DNA from: Papilionanthe hookeriana x Papilionanthe teres
Lineage: Eukaryota; Streptophyta; Magnoliopsida; Asparagales; Orchidaceae
Length of the DNA: 64,000 nucleotides
Assembly (NCBI GenBank): GCA_022702705.1
Contig: CM040428.1
Coordinates: 112,300,022 to 112,364,021, forward strand
Direction of reading: 5' to 3'
Positions within the stretch are counted from its first letter, which is position 1, and every line of letters begins with the position of its first letter. Below the pieces are notes generated by a model. The model was given only the letters and a program-made list of their open reading frames with translations. It had not been told where the DNA came from and searched no databases. This document shows, piece by piece, positions 37,239-47,829 of this stretch. Both the position numbers and the translations under genes were made by a program.

Positions 37239-38031
37239 TGAACCCAATAATGAAAGAAGTAATTAAAAAAGAGATTTTAAAGTGGTTAGATGCTGAAATT
37301 ATATATCCTATTTCTGATAGTGTTTGGGTGAGCCCAATTCATTGTGTTCTTAAGAAAGGAGGATTGATTGTTGACGTAAATGATCAAAATGAAATTATTC
37401 CGACAAGACAAGTCACTGGTTGGCGAATATGTATTGATTATAGAAAATTAAATGCCACCACCAGAAAAGATCACTTTCCTTAACTCTTTTTAGACCAAAT
37501 GCTAAACAGACTTGCTGGACACAAGTACTATTGCTTTCTAGATGGATATACCAGTTATCACCAAATACCTATTGCTCTTGAGGATCAAGAAAAAAATACA
37601 TTTACTAGCCCTTATGGAACTTTTGCTTTTAGAATAATGTCCTTTGGATTATGTAATGCACCTGCAACATTCAAAGATGTATGACGTCGATATTTAGTAA
37701 ATTAATTGATGATGGAATAGAAGTGTTTATGGATGATTTCTCAGTATTTGGAGATTCATTTGATGCATGTTTATGCAACTTAGAAAATATTTTAGAGGTA
37801 TGCGAAAGAACAAATTTAGTCATAAACTGGGAAAAGTACCATTTATGGTTGCAGGAGGAATTGTGCTTGGGCATAAAATATATGAATATGGTATGGAAGT
37901 AGATTCTGAAAAAATTCAAGTTATAGAAAAATTACTACCTCCAACAACTGTGAGAGGGGTAAGAAGCTTTATGGGACATGTAGGATTCTACAGGCGCTAT
38001 ATCAAAGACTTTTAAAAAATTTCTAAGCCTC
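37239..38031 (+). pseudogene. A2 reverse transcriptase
   Basis: Resumes with NPIMKEVIKKEILKWLDA-type codons directly after GL-3. Motifs in order: IIYPISDSVWVSPIHCVLKK, TGWRICIDYRKLNATT, FLDGYTSYHQI (catalytic Asp), FTSPYGTFAFR.MSFGLCNAPATF, FMDDFSVFG with the catalytic Asp pair intact (37732-37737), NLVINWEK, and GHVGFYRRYIKDF. Frames change near 37485, 37680 and 37850 and a TAA ends the last piece at about 38013. The pre-insertion gene was therefore already decaying or has decayed since. Confidence 0.85.
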
Positions 38032-38039
38032 TATGCTAA

Positions 38040-38795
38040 ATTTTGGAAAAAGTGAAAAACTTTGATTTTAATGAAGAATGTTTAAAAGCTTTTGATTTAT
38101 TGAAGGAAAAATTAATTGTTGCACCTTTAATAGTTTCACCTAACTGGGAGAAACCATTTGAATTAATGTGTGATGCTAGTGATTATGCTATTGGAGTCGT
38201 TTTAGGGCAAAGACATGATAAAATGTTTAAAGTTATACACTATGCTAGTAAAACTCTTACTGCTACTCAAATTAATTACACTACTACTGAGAGAGAGTTA
38301 TTAGCAATTTTATATGCTTTTGAAAAATTTATTTCTTACTTAATCAGAGCTAAATGTATAGTGCATACTGATCATTCTGCTATTAAATACTTGATGCAAA
38401 AGTAGGATGCAAAACCAAGACTGATTCGATGGATGCTTTTAATACAAGAAATTGATTTTGAAATCGTTAATAGAAAAGTGGTCGATAATCAAATAACTGA
38501 TCATTTATCTAGACTTGAACAACCTAATTTGGATGATTTTGAGAAAGAAATTACTGAAACTTTTCCTGATGAGCAATTATATAATATTATGGAAGGAAAT
38601 TTACCATGCTATGCTGATATCGTGAACTACATCGTTAGTAATACTTTACCACCTGATTTAACAATGCAAAAACAAAAAAAATTTAAGCATGATGCTAAAT
38701 TTTATTTCTGGGATGATCCTTATCTGTACAAGCAATGCAAAGATCTTATTATTAGGAGATGTGCGCCTTATGAAGAAACTGAAAAAATTATTTGA
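38040..38795 (+). pseudogene. A2 RNase H and integrase N-terminus
   Basis: RNase H keeps its acidic residues: LMCDASDYAIG (Asp), TTERELLAILYAFEKF (Glu) and CIVHTDHSAIKYLM (Asp). A TAG at 38403-38405 splits it. The second frame (38433-38795) has LLIQEIDFEIVNRK, DNQITDHLSRLE, then the linker and the start of integrase with YFWDDPYLYKQCKDLIIRRC, ending at TGA where the zinc-binding HHCC domain begins. Confidence 0.85.
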
Positions 38796-39883
38796 GAATG
38801 TCATGATTCTGAATTTGGAGGACATTTAGAGCTGCACATAAGATTTTGCAATATGGATTTTATTGACCTACACTTTTTAAAGATGTTTATAAATTTATTA
38901 AAGCTTGTGATCGATGTCAGAGAATAGGCAATATATCTAGAAAAAATGAAACGCTTCTTAATTTTACTCTGGAAGTTGAAATTTTTTATGCATGAGGATT
39001 AGATTTTATGTGACCATTTATGCCTTTATTTGGAAATATATATATACTGATTGTTGTTGATTATGTATCAAAATAGATTGAGGCAATAACTTTACCTAGA
39101 TGTGATGCTAAAAGTGTTTCGATGTTTTTAATGAAAAATAGTTTCACAAGATATGGAATGCTTAGAGTAATCATCACTGATGGAGGATCCCATTTTAAGA
39201 ATAATCTGATTCAGAGATTGGTGGAAAAATATAACATTGTGCATAGAATCTCTATAGCTTATCATCCCCAAACTAATAGTTTAGCAGAGGTATCTAATTG
39301 TGAAATTAAATAAATTTTAGAGAAAGTTATTAATCCTGAGAAATTGGATTGGTCTGCTAGATTAGATACTGCTTTATGGGCATACAGAACTGCTTATAAA
39401 ACTCCTATAGGAATGTCCCCTTACAGATTAATATTTGGAAAAACTTGTCACTTGCCAGTTGAATTAGAATATAAAGCATATTGGGTGATAAAGAAATTGA
39501 ATTTTAATTTGAAAGATGCTGGTGAGAAGAGACTGTTGCAATTGAATGAATTGGAAGAAATCAGAAATGAATCATATGAAAATGATAGAATATATAAGGA
39601 AAGAAGAAAAATATGGCATGATCAGAAGATTGTCAAAAAGGAATTTGAACCAGGACAAAAAGTTTTATTATACAATACAAGATTGAAATTTTTTCCTGGG
39701 AAACTGAAGTCTAGATGGACAGGACCTTTCACTGTTGTAAAAGTATATCAGTTTGGAGTCATGATTATCGAAGACCCTAAATCTGGAAGAATATTCAAAG
39801 TTAATGGCGAAAGATTAAAACCATATTTTGAAGGCAATAAACCTAAGTTTAAAAAGGTTTTAATGTTGGATCAACCTGAATAA
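38796..39883 (+). pseudogene. A2 integrase, broken
   Basis: HHCC remnant near 38800-38930 (CHDSEFGGHL in shifted frames). Core begins near 38990 with GLDFM preceded and followed by TGA codons where Trp and Gly are expected, and a TAG at the Trp of SKWIE. 39122-39313: VIITDGGSHFKN (second Asp) and YHPQTNSLAEVSN (Glu). 39344-39883: [21 protein letters not shown], the C-terminal [26 protein letters not shown] and [12 protein letters not shown]. The last 180 codons are open and well conserved, perhaps the least damaged protein segment in A2. Stops at 38993, 39010, 39074 and 39311 disable it. Confidence 0.85.
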
Positions 39884-40470
39884 CTGAAAGTTATGTCGGC
39901 TGACGACGTTAAACCAAGCGCTTTGTGGGAGGCAACCCATAGTTATTGAGTGATTGCTTTGTTTGATGTGTTATTTGTGTTTGTTTGTTGCTTAATTAAG
40001 TCTTATTCTTCCTTAATTATCATTAATAATATTTAAGAATTGAATCAAATTGAATTTTGGAAATAAATTTAAACGAAGTGAAGTTTGGCGAAAGTTGAAC
40101 TAGCATCAAACGGCGCTGCTATTAGCGTCGGACAGCGCCACTGTTCAGAAAAATCGTTTCTCGTCTTTAAATCCAAGTTTTGGCAGTTCTAGGTGGTAAA
40201 ACCTCCATAAGAACTTTCAAAAACAGCCCCTAGACCTAGGAACTGCCAAATGAATGAAGAGGAAGACCCAAATTCTTATCCAAATGGATTCCGACTCGAT
40301 GGAAATTCAAAGATTTCAAGCATTCAACTGTAGAAAGTTTGTAAGTTTCGAGGCACAATGAATTTTCAAAAAAATATCTAAAAAATGAGATTAATTAGGA
40401 GCGAGGCTTTGTAAATTGAGGTACAAATTCTCCTACAAATATAATTGATGAAATTATTATTTAGAGACGT
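39884..40470 (+). other. A2 spacer after integrase
   Basis: Non-coding. 39910-39945 (AACCAAGCGCTTTGTGGGAG and following GCAACCCATAG) is conserved after integrase and recurs on the minus strand in A1 at 8518-8556. 40103-40140 is the first of four related quasi-palindromes in A2. Confidence 0.6.
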
Positions 40471-41444
40471 TGGGAAGTATTGTGTTATACTACTACCGTC
40501 GTAGTTGTTCCGGTTGTGAAGGAATTCTATGCAAATCTACATGGTATCAACCAAGGATCAGTTTACGTGTTAGGTAGGTTTGTTACATTTACTCCTGCAA
40601 AGATTAATGATTTATACATGATAGAGAATGTGCCAATCTACCACTATTCAAATTTTTCCCCAATGAAGTACAATATGAATGACATATACAATATCTAACG
40701 GATGAAAGTGATGAATGGGAGATAAGAGATAGCAGGTATGTAAGTTTCTCGACCACACTGTTAAATCCTACAGTGAAACACTTACACTACTTCATTTGTA
40801 CAAAATTGCTCTCGATGAAGAAAATCAGTAAGGTAACTAAAGAGTGTGCTATTCTGAATTATTGTATTAAAATGGAAATGCCTATTGTTCTTGGTTTGAT
40901 AATTGTGAAGTCTATTTTGGGATTGATCGTTCATGGATCAAAGTATGGGCTTGGAAATCCTTCCACCATATTTCTCCTCTGTAGTCAGTCACAAGTGCTA
41001 TATGAGAACTAGGAAAGAGTACTTCTACCTTGGAATCTTATAAAGCCAGCAGATGCATATAGTAACAAGGTAATTGGTGATATGAATGATATGAGCATTA
41101 TTAAAGATCAACCATTTCAAAGGTCATCCCCCATTCCTCCTTATTTTCCTGAAAGTTCACAGATCATCTTGAAGAAAATCAGGAAATTGGAGAAGGATGT
41201 ACAACATTTGATGAATGCAATCAAAAATCTTTCTGATTTCTTTGATCAACTTGATTAGAGAATGAAGGAGCATTTTGATCATTCTGGATATCTTGAAGGA
41301 AGTTTTATGCGGTTGATGAGAAGAAAAGGCTGGATTGAAGAGCATTCTACTGAAGAATTTCTGTTTCATCCATTTTATAATTTATTTGTCCATTCTCAAT
41401 CGATGGGAGATCTTAGAATTGATGATAGTTCCGAGGAAGCATGA
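40471..41444 (+). pseudogene. A2 third ORF, copy 1 (plant-transposon-protein-like)
   Basis: Frames 40480-40698, 40773-41012 and 41262-41444 line up with copy 2 (42505-43399). Shared phrases: VVKEFYANL, VYVLGRFVTFTPAKINDLY, AILNYCIKMEMPI and KSILGLIVHG. The domain resembles the putative plant transposon protein domain found in the env position of Athila elements. A coiled coil near 41160-41250 (ILKKIRKLEKDVQHLM) ends in a TAG at 41257. No signal peptide or membrane segment is seen, so a true envelope is unlikely. Broken by stops and frameshifts. Confidence 0.6.
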
Positions 41445-42480
41445 AATTGATTATTATATTTTTATATTTGTGTATCAGATTGCTTTGCTTTGCTTTATTT
41501 GGTTTGAATGTTATATTTGGACATGATTGTTTGTTTAGTTCTCAGCGTTATTGTGTTGTGGTTATGTATGATGCTGAATTTAAAGATTATATGGCTTGAA
41601 AATATGTAATGTTTAGTGTTGTGTGTATGTGTATGACTCACGGATTTTATATATGAAAGTAATGTTATTTGTTGTTTGTGTTAAGAAAATATCATTTGCT
41701 AAGGCTTTAGGATGTTATTCAATGCTTAATTAGACTAACTAGACATCAGAGCGGGCTCGAAAGGATCGAAATTACAAATAAAAGTCGGAAGCCCAGTTTT
41801 TGAACTGGCGCCGAACGACGTTTCTACCAGCCCCAGACAATGCCAAAAGTCAGAGAGTTTGGCCGTGTTTACAGAATAATGTGCTGAATATAGCTAGAAC
41901 CAATGCTGGTCAATGCTCGAACGTGAAAACTGCCTGAAACTCCAAATTTTCATGATTTAACTCTGTGACCCACCATTTTTGCCCAAAACATTGTCTTCAA
42001 CCTTCAGCAAAGATGATTTTTACGCCTAAGGCTCACTAGCATTTGGATTTGAAGCGATTTTGTGGCCGAAAAAGTTCGGATTTCATTTTCTCTTGGTAAG
42101 GGCTATACTTTAACCTAAAAATTTTTGATTTTGACCGTGGAAATCTCCTACATTGGGAAAATTTGGAATTTTGAAGTTTTTGGAGAAACTTTGGAGATTT
42201 TTCATGGATGTTGAGTTCTTATCTATTTAAATTTATATTGGAGTCCATTGCTTTGTAATTTGAAAATTGATTTGGAAAAATTTGGTATTTTTAGACAAAT
42301 GGCTCCAAGTTGGATAAGGGGAAGAGGAAATTTGATTATGAAGAAAGTAAATTTGTAAGTTTCAAAGCTTATTCACATTTTAGTACGTTTCTTAGCAATA
42401 AGAAGTGTATTCAAGAGAGAACTTTTAAAAATCTTGGAGGAATGTTTGGAGAATTGATTGCTAATCGTCAATGAGAAATT
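41445..42480 (+). other. A2 spacer between third-ORF copies
   Basis: AT-rich and non-coding. 41806-41845 is the second quasi-palindrome. 42065-42300 resembles the leader before copy 1 only loosely. Confidence 0.5.
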
Positions 42481-43399
42481 TTCAGTTATTTAACTGCTGA
42501 TGCGATGCAAGCTGTTGTTAGAGAACTTTATGCTAATCTGTATTATTTTGAGAGTGAATTTATTCTGGTTAGAGGCCAAATGGTTGAATTCACCCCTGCC
42601 AGCATAAATGTATTTTATCGGTTGAGAGCACCCTACCATTATGATTACGAAAATTTTGCTATAACAAATGAAGCATTGGATATGATTGTAAACTTTTTAA
42701 CTGATGGAAAAGGGGAATTGAAGATTAAGCAGAGACTAAATGTTAACTTCCCCCTTTCTACTTTGAATCCTGTCAAAAGCTTGACATTATTTCATTTCTG
42801 CAAGACTATTACCTACCAACCATCACAGTGACGTTACTGTTGATAGAGCTATTCTGAATTACTGTATTCAGACCATGAAGAATATAAAAATTGGGGCTAT
42901 TATTCATAAAAGTATTTTGACAAGCTCAAAAGGAGAGACTACAGGAGGACTAGGACACCCTATTCTGATTCATGCTTTATGTATTCAGGCAGGTGTAGTG
43001 ATTAAAATCTATGATGAGGTAGTCCACCCCCTGAAGCCCATTACTAAACTGAATATAAAGTCTTATGAAGCCCATGTAGGATGAAAATGGAGTATGAGAG
43101 CTGACGAGCCTTCTTCTAGTCGAGATAGACCATCTACATCTAGGGAGCCTACTTTGCATGATGTTATGGATCAATTGGAAAGGTTAAACACCAGAGTAGA
43201 GGGACTGGAAGTGAAGAACAAAATTAATGATGATTATCAAGTGTGGTGGAGAGAATATGAGATAGCTTATCATGACACACAGATGAGATTTTTCATGGGA
43301 GTCACTGATGCTGTATTTCCTACTTACCCTGAGTATACTCCATACCAGCCTGAAGAAGCTGATGATAGTGGAGCTCCTGCAGAAGATGAAGATAGGTAG
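42481..43399 (+). pseudogene. A2 third ORF, copy 2 (plant-transposon-protein-like)
   Basis: Second, better preserved copy. 42505-42831: AVVRELYANL, ILVRGQMVEFTPASINVFYRL, YHYDYENFAI and MIVNFLTDGKGEL. After a frameshift: AILNYCIQTMKNIKIGAIIHKSIL, HPILIHALCIQAGV. After another: 43094-43399 with a Ser/Arg-rich stretch, a coiled coil (LHDVMDQLERLNTRVEGLE) and an acidic end. Same domain family as copy 1, clearly diverged from it at protein level. Role in the element is unknown; in Athila relatives this position is called env-like. Confidence 0.65.
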
Positions 43400-44715
43400 T
43401 TTGTTAATTTTATCTTTTATTGTACTTTGTGATGTATTTATGTTTTATATTTGTGATATACCTGCGACTCCTTATGTTGTGTGTCTGAAATGTTATATGT
43501 GAATGTGAATGTACTTGTAGTAGACTTTGTTGATCTGTGATGTTAGTTATGTGATATGATAGTAAAGTTTTTATGTGCTTTGGATTGCTAGTTTAATTTG
43601 TACCAATTACAATTGAATGTTAATGTTATATGTACTATTAATTGTGTTTTAACCTCTTCTTTATAAACTTCTAACCCATATTTGTGTATCGAAATGCTTC
43701 TTTATTATTTGAGGTCTACTGTTCTACTTTATGAAGAAAAACCTGCTGAAACTCAAAGGCCTGAAAAGACCAGCATATTGAGGTATGAGTTATAAATTTA
43801 GATTTTTTCTTTCTTCCATGTTAATAATATTCAAAATATAAGTTTGGGGGAAGGGAAAGAATTAACTGTTAATTTTTCTCATTTAAAATTATTTTCAAAA
43901 ATTAGTAACATGATTTCCTGTAATAGAGCTCAATTTCAGATAACTGTATTTTGATTTTATTTAAATATTTTATGAAATTAAATGAAAGTGTTTGGTAATG
44001 AAAAGTAATTTTGTGATGTAAGATAATTGTATAAGAGAATAGGACTATAGTCAACTATTCAAAGTAAGAAAAATAGTATGTTTGAAGTATTAAGAGTCTT
44101 AAAATTTTATGTGATAGGAAAGAATTGAGACTCTATGATGAATCATTAAAAGGTAAAGAAGTTCTTATAAGGTAAGGAATGTGGTAAGTTTCAAATTTAG
44201 GGTGAGAAGGGTGAAGTTCAAAACCATTAAATGCTATCCAGGTACAGTAATCCTCACTAAAAAAAAAAGCAAAAGAAATAAAAAGCAAAAAGCAAAAAGA
44301 AAAAGAAAAGAAAAGAGAAGTGAGGAGAAGCTTGAGGAGATGCCTAATAAAAAATTGGCTTCCCTTAGACTTACCTAAAGGGAAAAAAGTTGATTACTAT
44401 CCTGAACTTATTTGTATGGATTAACATCTTTACTAGTAGTGTTCTTATAAACTTGTTTTCGTGTAATCCTTTTAAGTGCCTTAATAGAACAATCTACAAT
44501 CATTTTTGAAATGAATAGAAGACTAGAACTATTAGACTTGATTGCTAGATACTCTTATACCTGCAAAATTTACTTGAATTGTTCAAATATCTTTATGAAA
44601 ATTTTACTATTGTACTTATCTAAATCAAAATTATGGTATTCTAGAAAGAAAGTTCATTGCAGTGGATCATAATTTTATGTATTAACTAGAACTACTTGAG
44701 GACAAGTAATAGTTA
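43400..44715 (+). other. A2 3' non-coding region
   Basis: No gene. Contains a first tract-like site AGTTTGGGGGAAGGG at about 43841-43855, an A/G-only run at about 44258-44330, and AT-rich spacer. The layout mirrors the A1 non-coding region on the other strand. Confidence 0.6.
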
Positions 44716-44729
44716 AGTTTGGGGGATCT
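44716..44729 (+). other. A2 polypurine tract
   Basis: AGTTTGGGGGATCT ends exactly at the LTR start TGATCCAC. Nearly the same sequence as the A1 tract on the minus strand. Confidence 0.7.
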
Positions 44730-45477
44730 TGATCCACTAAAAATTTGATAGCTTTTACTATTCATTTCATACCTGTTTTTGATGATATTACACTTTAAAG
44801 GAAGGTACTTTTGATGATTTCATGCAGGTACAATGATTTTAGGTCTTTGGAGCAAAAGGAAGCGAAAAAGGGCAAATTTGGAGAAAAAAGGACAAACGTG
44901 CATTTTATTGAACTAGCACCGAATGACACTGTGACCAGCGCATGACAGTGCTAGTTTCCAGAGAGTTACGACGTTTTGGCATAATAATGCGCCGAACGAT
45001 GCTCCTAGCAGCCTCGAACAGCACCCTATCCTGATTTTGAACTAGATTCAATGTATTTGGCTGGATTTTGAAAGTTTACTTGAGGAAACTCTTGGGTATT
45101 CAGTTTTGCCCGAATTTAAATACATTTGGAGCCACATTTCAAAAGGGGGGGGGGAAGAAAAGAAGAGAAGAATTAAGAGTTTAGAGAGTGAGTTCTTTCC
45201 ATTTTGTTTAGGAAGTTCAATTTTTGTTTTTCTCTTCTAAGGAGTGTGAGAGGAGAGGGAAAGTGTGAGATTTCTTTTTCCTTACTATTCTAAAGAGAGA
45301 TTTGTGTGTTGTTGTGAAGAAAGAAGAGAAGTTAAAGAAATTCCTTGAGATTCGCTTGGGGAAGAGTTTGAGATAAGTAGTCTTTATTTTACTCTGTTTG
45401 TATGACGTTGTTTTTATATATGAAATTCATGTTTTTTCATATTTTCCTCGTGAGTCTTGAGTAGATTTCTTTGTCTT
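44730..45477 (+). repeat. A2 3' LTR, part 1
   Basis: Starts TGATCCACTAAAAATTTG. Matches the reverse complement of the A3 LTR from 60226 downwards. It breaks off at TTTGTCTT, where mitochondrial DNA begins. Holds two quasi-palindromes (44914-44953, 44989-45034), a TATA-like TTTAAATA near 45115 and a run of 10 G at 45145-45154. Confidence 0.85.
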
Positions 45478-46439
45478 ATGCTTCTTTAGCATTGGTGCGC
45501 GCTAGAAGCATCCGTTGATTGCCTAGTGGAGTGTGGGTCAAAGTGTCTTTTTAAAAAGACATTGAACTTGAACGAGTCTTCCTGATGACTGCCATCATGA
45601 CACTTCAAGGCCAGTCACAGTCACCAAAGGTGGTTCCCCTCTGAACGACCGAATAAGGGAATTCTCTAAGCTCGGTCAAAGATAATGAGAATTCAGAATG
45701 AGCGCACTGACAGACCATGAAAACGTTCTAATCTACTGCGTACTCCGCCCTATTTGATCTATTTGATTAGTCAAGTTGCTTTTAGGCCTTTTCTTGCATG
45801 CATAGGTGCTAGTTCAGCCAGATCAAGTCCCAGGTCAGATCTGAGGGCGAAAGCAGTAGGTAGGGTTGGAGACCCACGAGGCTCCTTGGCCTGGTCGTTA
45901 TTACCTTGCCCTTTAGTACTTCCTCAATGTACCCTTGACCAACCAGAGAGGAGAGCTATAGGAGCAAGACTGTGTTTGGACTGGACGCGTGCCGAATGAA
46001 GATCGTGCCGAGAGAGAGGGTGTCCATGACTAGAAGGAGGTCAATCAACAGAAATCATCTTTCATCTATTTTGAAAATAAAGAGATCAATCTTCAGTCAA
46101 CTTTTATGCATGAGAGGACTCCACTACTAGGTGGGAATGAATGAAACAGATACAGATATGCTGAGATTAAGTGGCCTATTCTTGAATACAATCTACTGGG
46201 GGGCCAACTTACACAATGAGACTACGTGTTTGGCTCCCTTAACTTTTCTCAAATTAGAAGAGTCAATCCTCAAAGTTGCGCTAAAAAGAAATCTCGGATC
46301 AAGGGCTATCAACCCAACAGTGCTCCCTTGGTCCATTTAGTATATCCTCCCCACAAAAACAAGATCATATTGATAAGAAACTGATCATGTTCTTGAACCA
46401 TAATAGAAACATAGATAGGGTCGACGACGGAACGAACAA

Positions 46440-46534
46440 CGAAACTTGACGACAGCTTTTTCGTACACGTTCACTTGCATCACATACACAAGTGCTCTCT
46501 GAACCGTGCAAGAAGGTCACCCATCACACGGCTC
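46440..46534 (-). ncRNA. Group II intron domain V and VI remnant (mitochondrial)
   Basis: On the minus strand, 46534-46501 reads GAGCCGTGTGATGGGTGACC followed by TTCTTGCACGGTTC: a 34-nt domain V with complementary ends (GAGCCGTG / CACGGTTC), the bulge region and a GTGA-type loop. Downstream to about 46440 a second helix could form domain VI. Which intron this is I cannot say; no flanking exon is recognised. Confidence 0.7.
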
Positions 46535-46742
46535 TCCCACTGGAGTGACCTTAGCCCCGGGCCATGCTATTCCATGATATTGGAATAATGGCAGCGTAAC
46601 TACTTATCAGAATCGTCTTTCAAGCTGAGCTTCCCATTCATATGACCCTAAACCGGGCACAGTAGGCAAATGATCAGCCTGAGAAAAAAAGCTTTTCTTC
46701 AGAAAAATGGAATTTCTCTTCGTTTGTCTTGCGCTGGCTCTC

Positions 46743-46816
46743 CTTGCACGAGGCTGTAAGGCGGAGCGAATCCGGAAAGATTGCCTCAGTTCGGATTGTT
46801 CTCTGCAACTCGGGAA

Positions 46817-46866
<50 letters not shown>

Positions 46867-47030
46867 TGTACCCGGGCCCTGTACACACCGCCCGTCACAC
46901 CCTGGAAATGGGTTTCGCCCGAAGCATCGGACCAATGATCACCCATGACTACTGTGTACCACTAGTGCCACAAAGGCTTTTGGTGGTCTTATTGGCGCAT
47001 ACCACGGTGGGGTCTTCGACTGGGGCTAAG
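46743..47030 (+). rRNA. rrn18: Mitochondrial 18S rRNA gene, 3' fragment
   Basis: Contains universal small-subunit words in order: GTTGGAATCGCTAGTAATCG, ATGCCGCGGTGAATATGTACC, GTACACACCGCCCGTCACAC. It is followed by the plant mitochondrial stretch AAGCATCGGACCAATGATCA and GGTCTTATTGGCGCATACCA. The match ends at about GACTGGGG (47023-47030), before the anti-Shine-Dalgarno-bearing end, and starts near GAGGCTGTAAGGCGGAGCG; the upstream 18S sequence is absent. A few substitutions are visible, for example CCTGGAAATGGG. About 290 nt of a gene of about 1.9 kb, hence a non-functional fragment. Confidence 0.9.
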
Positions 47031-47546
47031 TAATACATAGAACTCTCAAGAACAAGGCCCAGCACGTGAACACGAGGCACCGTCCTCACCAGATCGTGAG
47101 ACAGAAAATTAAAAGAGTAACCCAAATTTGAAGATTCAGGATCCTTGCAGCTGAATTCATCCCCCATGTGTTGGGATCTTAACCGTGCCGTGGTGGTGCT
47201 CTTCTACAGCTTCTTCTACATAGGCTCCTCCACTTCTAGAATTTTCTTGCACTGGCTACTCCACTTAAGGTAAGGTCTTTTGTTGGCCACACTCCATTCA
47301 GTCATATTTTTCTTTTCCGATTCATGAAAATGATGACCGCTTCACTTCTTCCTTTTTGCCTAGGTGAATCAGCAAAATCCCTCGAAGGTTGCATTAGATG
47401 TAGTTTCCTTACCTACAGTTTCACCAATTCATCTCTAACATAAGGCAGTAGTGCTTTCCATCAAGTCTTAGGCCTAAAAAGAATTTGAGATTTCTACCGA
47501 TTAACTCGTTGGGTCAAATGATGGATTGGATTTCGTTCCTGTCCTT

Positions 47547-47735
47547 TCATGAAATAGGCGATAAATCGTTCCGTCCGTCATCAGCGATGAAACGCTTAGC
47601 AAACTCCATAGCTCCGGTTGTGGAGACCAGCGACTTCTCTTTCGAGATAGTGACTTCACAGTCATCCATTTTCTTCCCTATTCTTTGAGTTGAATATGGA
47701 CTTTCAAGTAGTCTTTCAGATGGGAGTACAAACAA
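47547..47735 (-). pseudogene. Mitovirus-like RNA polymerase relict in mitochondrial DNA
   Basis: A 62-codon minus-strand frame. Residues 29-62 include a KSL segment, EFAKRF and DLSPIS followed by TGA. This word order resembles the region after the catalytic GDD of mitovirus RNA-dependent RNA polymerases. Relics of such genes are known in plant mitochondrial and nuclear genomes. Only this short piece is present: no catalytic motif, and the upstream frame shifts near 47740. It would be a fossil inherited with the mitochondrial DNA, not an active virus. Recognition is by eye; a chance resemblance is possible. Confidence 0.5.
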
Positions 47736-47804
47736 GTCAGTAAACTAGCTAGCCGCATTCCCAGCTACTTAGTAACCTTCTTTCACTTACTAATAAAATG
47801 CACT

Positions 47805-47829
47805 AAACCCTAAACCTTAAACCCTAAAA
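47805..47829 (+). repeat. Short telomere-like repeat
   Basis: Three CCCTAAA-like units (TAAACCCTAAACC then TTAAACCCTAAA), the middle one imperfect, inside the mitochondrial insert. Too short to claim a telomeric origin. Confidence 0.5.

Noticed and set aside
40471..43399. A true envelope gene making A2 a retrovirus-like element
   Set aside because: No signal peptide, membrane span or cysteine pattern is seen; the sequence fits the plant-transposon-protein-like domain.
46743..47030. Plastid or nuclear origin of the rRNA fragment
   Set aside because: The words after the universal CACACCGCCCGTCACAC block (GGTCTTATTGGCGCATACCA) are those I know from plant mitochondrial 18S, not plastid 16S or nuclear 18S.
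46707..47033. 108-codon ORF over the rRNA region
   Set aside because: The same bases are the mitochondrial 18S rRNA 3' end, which explains the sequence fully.
47805..47829. Interstitial telomere
   Set aside because: Only about three units, one imperfect, inside mitochondrial-type DNA.
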